From positions 186,001 through 250,000 of the forward strand of contig NZ_VCDI01000002.1 in assembly GCF_005844085.1 (NCBI RefSeq): 64,000 nt of DNA, read 5' to 3'. Under the pieces are notes generated by a model. It was given only the letters and a program-made list of their open reading frames with translations. It made no database searches and was not told where the DNA came from. The stretch is from Lichenicoccus roseus (lineage in GTDB: Bacteria > Pseudomonadota > Alphaproteobacteria > Acetobacterales > Acetobacteraceae). Of this stretch, positions 38,639 through 46,081 are shown one piece after another. The first letter of the stretch is position 1. The number at the start of each line of letters is the position of its first letter. A program made the position numbers and the translations under genes.

Positions 38639-39765
38639 CAGGCGATCGCCCCGCGGCGGGTGCTGCCCGGGGTCAGCAGCACCTTGATGCTGTCCATCGA
38701 GCTGGCGCTGCGTATCGCCTCGTCCCAGTCGTGCAGATCATACTCGTGCGTCACGATGCCGTCCGAGGTGACCAGCCCGCGGGTCAGCAGGTCGATGGCG
38801 ATCGGGTAGCAGTACGGCCCCAGGTGCGAGCCGCGCACGTCGAGCTCCTTGCGGTCGCCGATGATCGACCAGTCCGCCGAGGTCTCCTTGCCGAACACCG
38901 AGAACTCCACGAAGCGGCCGAGCTTGCGCACCAGGTCGAGCCCCTGGGTGACGCCGCCCGGCGAGCCGGTGGCCTCGATATAGACGTCGCAGCCGTAGTT
39001 GCCGGTGACCGCCATCACCTCGGCCCTGGCATCCTGCCGGGTCGGGTTGATGGTGAGGTCGGCGCCGTACTGCGTCGCCAGCGCCAGCCGCTCGTCCGAC
39101 ATGTCGATCACCACGATCTTCCGCGGCGTCTTGAGCTTGAGCACCTGCACCATCATCAGCCCGATCGGCCCGGCGCCGGCCAGCACCACCACGTCGGCGA
39201 GCTGGATGTCGCCGCGCTGCACGGTGTGGATGGCGCAGGACAGCGGCTCGATGATTGCGGCGTCGTTGAGCGGCATCTCGTCGGGGATGACATGCAGGCG
39301 GGCGGTGGACGGCAGGCGCATGTATTCGGCCATGCCGCCGTCGGCGACCTCGCGCTGGAAGCCGAAGATGTTGTGCACCTCGCACATCCAGTAGGAGCCG
39401 GTGCGGCAGTAGTGGCACTTGTCGCAGGGCACGATCTGCTCGGCGATGACGCGCTGGCCCGGCCGGATGCCGAAATGCTCGGCGGCGCCCTCGCCCAGCT
39501 CCTCCACCACGCCGTAGAACTCGTGCCCGGCGATTACCGGCGGCTTGACGTAGGCGGTCTGCGTGTCCGAGCCCCAGAACATCTTGGCGCCCTGCCAGCA
39601 CTTGCAGTCGCTGGCGCAGATGCCGCAGGACGCGATCCGGATCACCGCCTCGCGCGGCCCCGCCGTCGGCCGCGGCACGTCGCTGACCCGGTAGTCCTCG
39701 GGACCATGGCAGACGATGGCGGTCATCCTGGTGTTCGAGCCGGGGCGGATATCCGAACCTGACAT
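38638..39765 (-). CDS. Zinc-dependent medium-chain polyol dehydrogenase (threitol/xylitol-dehydrogenase-like)
   Basis: A 375-residue MDR enzyme. The catalytic zinc ligand Cys is in ASCGICASDCKCW and His-Glu is in AGHEFYGVVEELGEG. Structural-zinc cysteines are in PCDKCHYCRTGSYWMC. The Rossmann motif is VVLAGAGPIGLMMVQVLKL with Asp after the second strand (VVIDMSD), which favours NAD. The AGHEFYG and CKCW features recall erythritol/L-threitol dehydrogenase. GGAGGAG lies ten bases before ATG 39765. It is the first gene of a two-gene unit with the SDR. Confidence 0.82.
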   Translation of the reverse strand: MSGSDIRPGSNTRMTAIVCHGPEDYRVSDVPRPTAGPREAVIRIASCGICASDCKCWQGAKMFWGSDTQTAYVKPPVIAGHEFYGVVEELGEGAAEHFGIRPGQRVIAEQIVPCDKCHYCRTGSYWMCEVHNIFGFQREVADGGMAEYMRLPSTARLHVIPDEMPLNDAAIIEPLSCAIHTVQRGDIQLADVVVLAGAGPIGLMMVQVLKLKTPRKIVVIDMSDERLALATQYGADLTINPTRQDARAEVMAVTGNYGCDVYIEATGSPGGVTQGLDLVRKLGRFVEFSVFGKETSADWSIIGDRKELDVRGSHLGPYCYPIAIDLLTRGLVTSDGIVTHEYDLHDWDEAIRSASSMDSIKVLLTPGSTRRGAIA

Positions 39766-39812
39766 TGAAGCGCTCCTCCGTTTCCCGGCAGGATAGCGGA
39801 CAGCGCTTCACG

Positions 39813-39841
39813 TTGACAGGCCAGGGCATCAGCCCTATAGG
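39813..39841 (+). promoter_or_regulatory. Strong sigma-70-type promoter for rpsD
   Basis: TTGACA (39813-39818) and TATAGG (39836-39841) are separated by exactly 17 bases, in the 240-base gap before rpsD. The transcript would start near 39848 and carry a leader of about 160 bases, long enough for translational control. Confidence 0.75.
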
Positions 39842-40005
39842 CCCCGACCTACTGCCGGGAACGTGGACGGATCCGGTCGGCAAGCCATGCCACAACGGCA
39901 GGCTGCCGATAACGCGGACCGCGCCCGTCGCGACCATCAGGTCGTGGCCTACCGGTGCAACACGAGCGTCGGACATACCGGTCGCACCAGACGAAAGGGT
40001 TTGCC

Positions 40006-40623
40006 ATGAGCAAGCGCCTGGAAAGCAAGTACAAGATCAACCGCCGCCTTGGCGTCAATCTCTGGGGCCGCGCGAAGTCGCCGATCAACAAGCGCGATTA
40101 TGGACCTGGCCAGCATGGCCAGCGCCGCAAGCAGAAGCCCACCGACTTCTCGATCCAGTTGATGGCCAAGCAGAAGCTCAAGGGCTACTATGGCAACATC
40201 AGCGAGAAGCAGTTCCGCAAGTATTATGACGAGGCGGTCCGTCGCAAGGGCGACACCTCGGAGAACCTGATCGACCTGCTGGAGCGCCGGCTCGATGCGG
40301 TGATCTACCGCCTCAAGTTCGCCCTCACGCCGTTCGCGGCCCGGCAGTTCGTCAACCACGGCCATGTCACGGTGAACGGCCGCAAGGTCAACATCCCGTC
40401 CTTTCTGGTGCGCGACAACGACGTGATCGAGGTGCGCGAGAAGTCCAAGCAGCTCGCCGTGGTGCTCGACGCCGCTCAGAACGGCGAGCGGGACGTGCCG
40501 GAGTATCTCGAGGTCGACCACCGCGCGATGAAGGGTCGCTTCACCCGTTCGCCGAAGCTCTCCGACGTGCCGTACCCGGTGACGATGGAGCCGAATTTGG
40601 TAGTCGAGTTCTACAGCCGCTAA
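40006..40623 (+). CDS. rpsD: 30S ribosomal protein S4
   Basis: A 205-residue S4, the usual bacterial length. It starts [20 protein letters not shown] with the zinc-free alphaproteobacterial N-terminus. The S4 RNA-binding domain is at about residues 94-155 ([12 protein letters not shown], then [21 protein letters not shown]). S4 nucleates assembly of the small subunit 5' domain. I start at ATG 40006, preceded by GAAAGGG; a start 51 bases upstream is not conserved. The gene stands alone, away from the ribosomal operons, with its own promoter. Confidence 0.98.
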   Translation: MSKRLESKYKINRRLGVNLWGRAKSPINKRDYGPGQHGQRRKQKPTDFSIQLMAKQKLKGYYGNISEKQFRKYYDEAVRRKGDTSENLIDLLERRLDAVIYRLKFALTPFAARQFVNHGHVTVNGRKVNIPSFLVRDNDVIEVREKSKQLAVVLDAAQNGERDVPEYLEVDHRAMKGRFTRSPKLSDVPYPVTMEPNLVVEFYSR

Positions 40624-40624
40624 A

Positions 40625-40786
40625 AAACATGGTCCGATAGCGCACTACGCTGGTCATCCGACGCGCCTTTCCTGCGCTCCGGTGCTCACGGCCAGGAGGC
40701 CGCTCCGCTCCGGTCCTCGGAAAGACACGCCGGACCGGCGCCTAAGGCGCCTCTGACTCAGCGTAGCCCACTCTCGGACCATGTTT
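40625..40786. repeat. Large imperfect inverted repeat (hairpin/cruciform) after rpsD
   Basis: Arms 40625-40652 and 40759-40786 pair at 24 of 28 positions. Inner arms 40657-40672 and 40719-40734 pair at 13 of 16. Near the centre a GGCC-AGGA-GGCC hairpin sits at 40690-40701, and an extra GGCGCC-TAA-GGCGCC hairpin interrupts the right side near 40737-40751. The whole forms a long branched stem on either strand. It has no coding pattern of its own. It may be a repeated palindromic element or a structured RNA. Confidence 0.7.
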
Positions 40787-40818
40787 CCGTGTGCTTGGAG
40801 TAAGCAAGTAGGGTCTTG

Positions 40819-40853
40819 GGCCGGGCGGGTTACTCCGTCCGGCCTTTGTGTTT
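40819..40853 (+). terminator. Rho-independent terminator-like hairpin upstream of prfC
   Basis: Ten-base arms GGCCGGGCGG / CCGTCCGGCC (one G-U pair) with loop GTTACT are followed by TTTGTGTTT. It lies 68 bases before the prfC start and could end rpsD transcription or attenuate prfC. Confidence 0.65.
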
Positions 40854-40920
40854 GCGGGTCCGGGGCCGCTGGCCCTGGCGGGTCGAGGGCAGGGCCCTCG
40901 TCTTTCTTCAGGGTGAAGTT

Positions 40921-42465
40921 ATGTCCGACAGCGTTGAGCAGATGCGCACCGAGATCGCGCGGCGGCGGACGTTCGCGATCATCTCGCATCCGGATGCCGG
41001 CAAGACCACGCTGACCGAGCGGCTGCTGCGGGCCGGTGGCGCGATCCAGCTTGCCGGCAACGTGCGGGCCAAGGGTGAGCGGCGGCGGACGCGGTCGGAC
41101 TGGATGGGGATCGAGCGCGAGCGCGGGATTTCCGTCGTCACCTCGGTGATGACCTTCGAGTACGGCGGCTGCATCTTCAACCTGCTTGATACGCCGGGGC
41201 ACGAGGACTTCTCCGAAGATACCTACCGGACGCTGACGGCGGTGGATTCCGCGGTCATGGTGATCGATGCGGCCAAGGGGATCGAGGAGCGCACGCGCAA
41301 GCTGTTCGAGATCTGCCGGTTGCGCGACATTCCGATCATCACCTTCATCAACAAGATGGACCGCGAGGCGCAGGACCCGTTCGCACTGCTCGACGAGGTC
41401 GGCAGCACGCTGGCGCTGGATACGGCACCCGCCACATGGCCGGTCGGGCGGGCGGCGACGTTCGTCGGCACCTACGACCTGCGCGCGCGCGAGATGCACC
41501 TGACGCAGGAGCTGGCGCAGTCCGACCCGCGTCTGCAGGCGCTGGGCGAGGAGCTGGAGCTGGTGCAGGGAGCGCTGCCGGAGTTCGACCGCGAGAGCTT
41601 CGATGCCGGTGCGCTGACGCCGGTGTTCTTCGGCAGCGCGATGCGCGAGATCGGCGTGCTGGATCTGCTCGATGCCCTGGTCTCGTTCGGGCCGCCGCCG
41701 CGCGCACAGGCGACCGAGACCCGCGAGGTGAAGGCCGACGAGGCGGCGATGACGGCGCTGGTATTCAAGATCCAGGCCAACATGGACCCCAACCACCGCG
41801 ACCGCATGGCATTCGCACGCATCTGCTCGGGGCGGCTGCAGCGCGGCATGCGGCTGCGCCACGTACGCACCGGCAAGCAGTTCGCCCTGCACACGCCGCA
41901 GTTCTTCTTCGCGCGCGACCGCCAGTTGGCCGAGGAGGCGTTTGCCGGTGACGTGGTCGGCATCCCGAATCACGGCACGCTGCGCATCGGCGACACCCTG
42001 ACCGAGAGCGAGGATCTGCGCTTCACGGGCGTCCCGCACTTCGCCCCCGAGATCCTGCGCCGGGTGCGGCTGGACGACGCCATGAAGGCGAAGAAGCTGC
42101 GCCAGGCGCTGACCGAGCTGGCCGAGGAGGGTGTGGTGCAGCTGTTCCGCCCGCAGGATGGCGCGCCGCCGATCGTGGGCGTGGTCGGCACCCTGCAGCT
42201 CGACGTGCTGCAGGCGCGGCTGGCGGGCGAATACGGGGTGGCGATCGGCTTCGAGAGCACGCCGTTCTCGCTGGCGCGCTGGGTCAGCGGCGACCGCGGT
42301 CGCATGGAAGCGTTCATCGCCGGCAACCGCTCGGCGCTGGCGGACGATCTCGACGGCGACCCGGTCTTCCTGGCCAGCTCCGCCTTCATGATGCGCCGCA
42401 CCGCCGAAGCCAACCCGCAGCTGACCTTTGTGGACATCAAGCAGATCGGCAGCAGCCCGACTTGA
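40921..42465 (+). CDS. prfC: Peptide chain release factor 3
   Basis: A 514-residue translational GTPase. Its G motifs are SHPDAGKTTLTE, the RGISVVTSVM switch, DTPGHEDFSEDTYR and NKMDR. The domain II-III signatures and the C-terminal FAGDVVGIPNHGTLRIGDTL are standard for RF3, which recycles RF1/RF2 from the ribosome. The start ATG 40921 gives MSDSVEQMRTEI; an upstream in-frame start would run through the terminator-like hairpin. A small zinc-ribbon gene follows 25 bases downstream. Confidence 0.97.
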   Translation: MSDSVEQMRTEIARRRTFAIISHPDAGKTTLTERLLRAGGAIQLAGNVRAKGERRRTRSDWMGIERERGISVVTSVMTFEYGGCIFNLLDTPGHEDFSEDTYRTLTAVDSAVMVIDAAKGIEERTRKLFEICRLRDIPIITFINKMDREAQDPFALLDEVGSTLALDTAPATWPVGRAATFVGTYDLRAREMHLTQELAQSDPRLQALGEELELVQGALPEFDRESFDAGALTPVFFGSAMREIGVLDLLDALVSFGPPPRAQATETREVKADEAAMTALVFKIQANMDPNHRDRMAFARICSGRLQRGMRLRHVRTGKQFALHTPQFFFARDRQLAEEAFAGDVVGIPNHGTLRIGDTLTESEDLRFTGVPHFAPEILRRVRLDDAMKAKKLRQALTELAEEGVVQLFRPQDGAPPIVGVVGTLQLDVLQARLAGEYGVAIGFESTPFSLARWVSGDRGRMEAFIAGNRSALADDLDGDPVFLASSAFMMRRTAEANPQLTFVDIKQIGSSPT

Positions 42466-42490
42466 TCGGGAACGCCGGGCTTCCTGCATC

Positions 42491-42763
42491 ATGACGCGCC
42501 GGCCACGCCGGAAGCTCTATGTCTGCCCAGGCTGCAAGCTGACGGCGCTGGCCGGCTATCGTGCCCTGCTGACCTGCACGGCATGCCGCTTGCCGATGCA
42601 CCGCAAGGACCAGCCGCCGCCGGAGCCGCCGCCACCCGTGCCGCAGTTGGACGGTATCGACGAGGAGGCGGCGCGGCTGATGGACGCGATCGCGTGCCTC
42701 GCGGCGGCACCGGATCGTGCGGCGGTGAAGGACCTGCTCTGGGAGGCGGGGCTGGCGGACTGA
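42491..42763 (+). CDS. Small zinc-ribbon protein of unknown function
   Basis: A 90-residue protein starting MTRRPRRKLYVCPGCKLTAL. Two CxxC pairs (CPGC and CTAC, 17 residues between them) form a likely zinc ribbon in the first 40 residues. A proline run (PPPEPPPPVP) and an acidic helical tail follow. The basic N-terminus fits nucleic-acid or ribosome contact. I do not recognise the family. It is 25 bases downstream of prfC on the same strand and probably cotranscribed. A start 63 bases upstream would overlap prfC. Confidence 0.6.
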   Translation: MTRRPRRKLYVCPGCKLTALAGYRALLTCTACRLPMHRKDQPPPEPPPPVPQLDGIDEEAARLMDAIACLAAAPDRAAVKDLLWEAGLAD

Positions 42764-42768
42764 CCCGG

Positions 42769-43332
42769 TCAGGCCGGCAGCAGGCCCGCCTGGCGGTAGT
42801 TCCCGATCAGCGCATCGAACAGGGCGATATCCGACCGGCTCCGCGCCATCAGCTGGGCGCCCGCGACGGCGGCGTAGATGGCGCGGGCGCGATCGTGGCT
42901 GGCCTGTTCCGCCACCATGCCCGATGCGATCAGCAGCCGGCGCAGCCAGGCCACGTTGACGTCGGCAAAGGCCTGTACCTCCTGCCGCACCGGCAACGGC
43001 AGATCGTCGGACTCGGCCGCCATGAAGCTGCTGAGGCACATCCGGTTGTCGCTTTCCAGCGAGGCACGGAAGATCTCCGGGTAGCGGCGCAGGGCAGCGA
43101 GCGCATCCGCCGAGCCGGTCGAGATCGCCTCCAGGTCGGCCGCGATGTCCTGCCAGTAGCGCCGGGCGACCGCCGCCCCGAGATCCGCCTTGCTCGGGAA
43201 ATGATGGTAGATGCTCGGCGCCTTGATGCCGACATCGCGCGCGAGGTCGCGGAAGTTCAGCCCGCCATAGCCATGCGCCATCGCCGTGCGCCGGGCCGCC
43301 GCCAGGATCTCTTCCCTCGAATTCGAACTCAT
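42769..43332 (-). CDS. TetR/AcrR family transcriptional regulator
   Basis: A 187-residue protein. The N-terminal helix-turn-helix has NFRDLARDVGIKAPSIYHHF, the hallmark of TetR regulators, followed by a helical ligand domain. I start at ATG 43332 (MSSNSREEIL); a start at 43362 would run into a candidate operator. It is divergent from a glutathione S-transferase gene with two similar palindromes between them, so it probably represses both and is released by an electrophile or toxic compound. The inducer is unknown. Confidence 0.9.
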   Translation of the reverse strand: MSSNSREEILAAARRTAMAHGYGGLNFRDLARDVGIKAPSIYHHFPSKADLGAAVARRYWQDIAADLEAISTGSADALAALRRYPEIFRASLESDNRMCLSSFMAAESDDLPLPVRQEVQAFADVNVAWLRRLLIASGMVAEQASHDRARAIYAAVAGAQLMARSRSDIALFDALIGNYRQAGLLPA

Positions 43333-43355
43333 CCCCGATCGTCCCGCCCATACAC

Positions 43356-43373
43356 CTACCAAGTGATAGATAG
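43356..43373. promoter_or_regulatory. Candidate TetR operator, copy 1
   Basis: CTACCA-AGTGAT-AGATAG resembles the perfect palindrome at 43410-43427, sharing the full left half and 4 of 6 bases of the right half. It lies 24 bases upstream of the regulator gene, suited to autorepression. Confidence 0.45.
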
Positions 43374-43409
43374 GACTTGACGATCCCGAGTTGAAGGCCT
43401 ATCGCTACT

Positions 43410-43427
43410 CTACCAACCACATGGTAG
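43410..43427. promoter_or_regulatory. Candidate TetR operator, copy 2
   Basis: A perfect inverted repeat CTACCA-ACCACA-TGGTAG ends ten bases before the GST start codon, where binding would block transcription or initiation. It is 54 bases from a related half-degenerate copy. Confidence 0.6.
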
Positions 43428-43437
43428 GGAAACGATC

Positions 43438-44148
43438 ATGAGCACAGATATTCCGGCCCGGCTGCGCCTGTTCACCTCGCCCTCGGCCTTCCCCAATCCA
43501 CAGCGGCTCCGGCTGTTCATGCACGAGAAGGGCATCGCCGACCGTTACGAGGAGCATGTCTACGACATGTCGCCGGTGGGCGAGCAGCGGCAGTGGCGGC
43601 ACCTGAAGATGAACCCGTGGGGCGAGACCCCGACCCTGGAGCTGGCCGATGGCAGCTATCTGGCCGAGACCGACGCCATCGCGCGCTATCTCGACCAGGC
43701 GCATCCCGGCCGCCGCATCATGGGCGACACCCCGATGGAGCAGGGGCTCGACACCATGTGGAACAACCGCATCTGGGTGCACATCCTCTACCGGATCGTC
43801 ACCGCCTTCCACGTGCTGCACCAGGGCCTGGGGCCGAAGCTGGAGCTGACCAGCAACCCGGCCTGGGGCGAGCATTGCCGCAAGGAGGCGCTGGCGCATG
43901 CCGGGCTGGTCAACCAGCATCTGTCCGACGGCCGAGACTGGATGCTCGGCGGCGACGCCCCGACCTTCTCGGACATGACGCTGGCGACCGCGATCGCCTT
44001 CTCGAAGTTCCCCGTCAACGCGACGCCGCTGGACGAGCGCTTCGAGCATCTGGACGCCTACTGGCGTCGCTGGCAGCTGCGTCCGGGCTTCAGGGCCGCC
44101 TATGCCGACCGCAGCAGCGGCGTGCCGGAGCTCGACGGTCCCGCCTAG
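43438..44148 (+). CDS. Glutathione S-transferase family protein
   Basis: A 236-residue protein. The N-terminal thioredoxin-like domain has FTSPSAFPNPQRLRLFM, the cis-Pro region WGETPTLEL and ETDAIARYL for glutathione binding. The C-terminal helical domain has SDMTLATAIAFSKF with the N-capping Ser-x-x-Asp. It conjugates or isomerises electrophiles with glutathione in the cytoplasm. It is divergent from a TetR regulator with palindromes in the 105-base gap, so it is likely inducible. The substrate is not predictable. Confidence 0.9.
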   Translation: MSTDIPARLRLFTSPSAFPNPQRLRLFMHEKGIADRYEEHVYDMSPVGEQRQWRHLKMNPWGETPTLELADGSYLAETDAIARYLDQAHPGRRIMGDTPMEQGLDTMWNNRIWVHILYRIVTAFHVLHQGLGPKLELTSNPAWGEHCRKEALAHAGLVNQHLSDGRDWMLGGDAPTFSDMTLATAIAFSKFPVNATPLDERFEHLDAYWRRWQLRPGFRAAYADRSSGVPELDGPA

Positions 44149-44165
44149 AGCAAGGCTATAGCCGA

Positions 44166-44183
44166 CCTGGCCTGCCGGGTTTT
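44166..44183 (+). terminator. Weak terminator-like hairpin after the GST gene
   Basis: Arms CCTGG / CCGGG with a four-base loop are followed by four T. It is short and includes a G-U pair, and it overlaps the stop codon of the convergent glycosyltransferase gene. Confidence 0.3.
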
Positions 44184-45210
44184 ACTGCAGCTCGGTGCCG
44201 GCCAACGCACGGCCCTCGTAGAAACCGTAAAAGAGGTAGTGCGGCAGACCGGAGCGGTTCGTGCATGCGACGTCGGGATTGCCGGCAAGGTAGGCGTCGC
44301 CATCGAACGCGATCAGTCGCGCCGGCCGGCTGTCGTCAGGCGGCAGCCGGATCGTCGCCGGCCCGCCCGGCCTGCTCTGGTGGCGGCGCGGCAACGTGGC
44401 ATCGCCGGTCAGCAGGCCCTCGCGCGATCCGAGCGCACGGATCTGGTCGGTGAACTGCTCGAAGCGCACGGTGATCCGCCGGTCGAACTGGTGCACGTAT
44501 TCCAGGCGCGACATCAGCAGGTCCTTGGTCATGTGCGCCCCGGCACCGGCATAACGTGCAAGCGCCGCACGGTCGTCGACATCGACGCGTCGATGCAGTT
44601 TTCGCCGCGTATGGTCCTGCACGGTCTCGAATGGCTTGTTGTGGAAGTGCAGGTAGGTGAAGTCGGTGTCGCGCATGCCAGCCGCCAGCCGCGATCTTGG
44701 TTCGTGGTAGCCGCTGTCGAGATCAAGGATGGTGTGGCTCGGCAGGAACCCCTTGGGGAACATCTCCGGGTGGAACCAGTCGGGCTGCGAAGGGACGTTG
44801 AACAGCGACGTGCGTATGCCAAGCACCTGGTCGCACTCGATCAGCGCGTCGAGACCTGCATGGATCGCGTCGCGCGAGCATTCGAGGCCGCCACGCGTGA
44901 ACAGCGCCAGGAATTCGTCGCAGTCGCAGGGCAGCGCGAAATCGTATTCGAGGGTGCGGTCCCATTCGTTGATGACGCCGTGCACGATTGCGCCCTTCTG
45001 CTCGAAGGCTGCGTTGCCGACATGTTGCCGGTGGACCCGCACGCCGGCCGCCTCGAACTGCGCAAGGATGAAGCAGGTCAGCGGATCGCGCGATCCGTTG
45101 TCCAGCACTTCCAGGCATTCGAAACCGAACAGGTAGCCGTAGTATTTCAGCCAGGAATCCAGGAGCTGGCCTTCATCCTTCTGCATCATGATGCAGCGTA
45201 CGCGCGCCAT
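44182..45210 (-). CDS. Glycosyltransferase (GT2/GT92-like) of unknown target
   Basis: A 342-residue protein starting MARVRCIMMQKDEGQLLDSW, as in glycosyltransferase 92/DUF23-like proteins that begin with a strand, then N/KDE and a helix. The acidic DxD-type metal site is LPCDCDEFLALF near residue 95. Later LHFHNKPFE is typical of this group. The last 60 residues (FDGDAYLAGNPDVACTN, then YLFYGFYEGRAL) look like a separate small domain found in surface-polysaccharide proteins. There is no signal or membrane helix. Function is inferred only as sugar transfer. Confidence 0.65.
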   Translation of the reverse strand: MARVRCIMMQKDEGQLLDSWLKYYGYLFGFECLEVLDNGSRDPLTCFILAQFEAAGVRVHRQHVGNAAFEQKGAIVHGVINEWDRTLEYDFALPCDCDEFLALFTRGGLECSRDAIHAGLDALIECDQVLGIRTSLFNVPSQPDWFHPEMFPKGFLPSHTILDLDSGYHEPRSRLAAGMRDTDFTYLHFHNKPFETVQDHTRRKLHRRVDVDDRAALARYAGAGAHMTKDLLMSRLEYVHQFDRRITVRFEQFTDQIRALGSREGLLTGDATLPRRHQSRPGGPATIRLPPDDSRPARLIAFDGDAYLAGNPDVACTNRSGLPHYLFYGFYEGRALAGTELQ

Positions 45211-45265
45211 GGCGGTGTCGGCCTGTCAGCTTGCGACTACCGTAGCACCATTCGACGATGCCGGA

Positions 45266-46081
45266 TCAGCAATGCGCCGGCTTGCCGAGGACGAAGTCGT
45301 GCATGGTGGCCCGCATCGTGAAGGTGCCGAAATCCATCAGTACGCGGTCCGACACGCCGTTGCTGAAGTAGCGCATCGCCGCCTCGTAGTCCGGCGAGAT
45401 GGTCCCAGGCGCACGCGAGAAGAACGCCACGTGCACCTGCGCCGACCCGAGGGCGGCCAGCGGCGGACGGTCGGATTGTGACGGCGGCGGCTGCAACCCG
45501 GTGATCAGCACGTAGGTGTCCTGTGCGCCGTCCGGCCCGGTGCCGTCGAACAACACCGGCGCGAGGGACTTCTTGCCGGCTTCCGCCGCCTGCAGGATCG
45601 CCAGCGTGTGCGCCATCGGGAACAGCGTTCCAGGCGGCAGCGCCAGCTTCGCCGGATGCGGCAGCGTGTAGGCGATGCTGCCGGCACCGTCGGATGATCC
45701 GGGTGCAGGGATCGTCGCCTCGCCGCGCACCTGCTCGGTGGTGGCGCCGTTGGCGCGCTGGCGCATGTCGAACGTCAGGTGGTGACCGTCCTTGCTCTCC
45801 AGCGTCGCGTAGTCGGAAACGAGGTTGGTCGGGCCGCCATCGCGCGTGACCGTCTGCAGGCGCAACTGCTGCTGCGTCGCCCAGCCGGTGCAGGTGTCGG
45901 TCACCTGGTAGGTCATGTGGCCGGTCGCGGCCACCACGCCGCCGCCTTCCACACGGTCCAGGCTGAGCTCGTACGTCGCGCGGTGCGCCGCCAGCGAGGC
46001 CGCGAGGGCTGCGCCATCAACGCCCGTCAGGATCAGGCCGGCCAGGATGACCGGGACCAGCGCCTGCAGCCGCGCCGTCAT
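45266..46081 (-). CDS. DUF1849 family cell-envelope protein (EipB-like)
   Basis: A 271-residue protein with a signal peptide (about residues 1-28) ending GAALAAS. The mature start [15 protein letters not shown] and the motif [14 protein letters not shown] are typical of DUF1849. Brucella EipB of this family is a periplasmic beta-spiral protein needed for envelope integrity, and its two conserved cysteines form a disulfide. The matching cysteines here are in DTCTGW and the extreme C-terminal PAHC. Its ATG overlaps the aspS stop (ATGA), so it is translated with aspS. Confidence 0.85.
   Translation of the reverse strand: MTARLQALVPVILAGLILTGVDGAALAASLAAHRATYELSLDRVEGGGVVAATGHMTYQVTDTCTGWATQQQLRLQTVTRDGGPTNLVSDYATLESKDGHHLTFDMRQRANGATTEQVRGEATIPAPGSSDGAGSIAYTLPHPAKLALPPGTLFPMAHTLAILQAAEAGKKSLAPVLFDGTGPDGAQDTYVLITGLQPPPSQSDRPPLAALGSAQVHVAFFSRAPGTISPDYEAAMRYFSNGVSDRVLMDFGTFTMRATMHDFVLGKPAHC

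Noticed and set aside
40745-40860. tRNA gene in the rpsD-prfC gap
   Set aside because: No cloverleaf, T-loop consensus or acceptor stem can be formed; the structure is an inverted repeat plus terminator.
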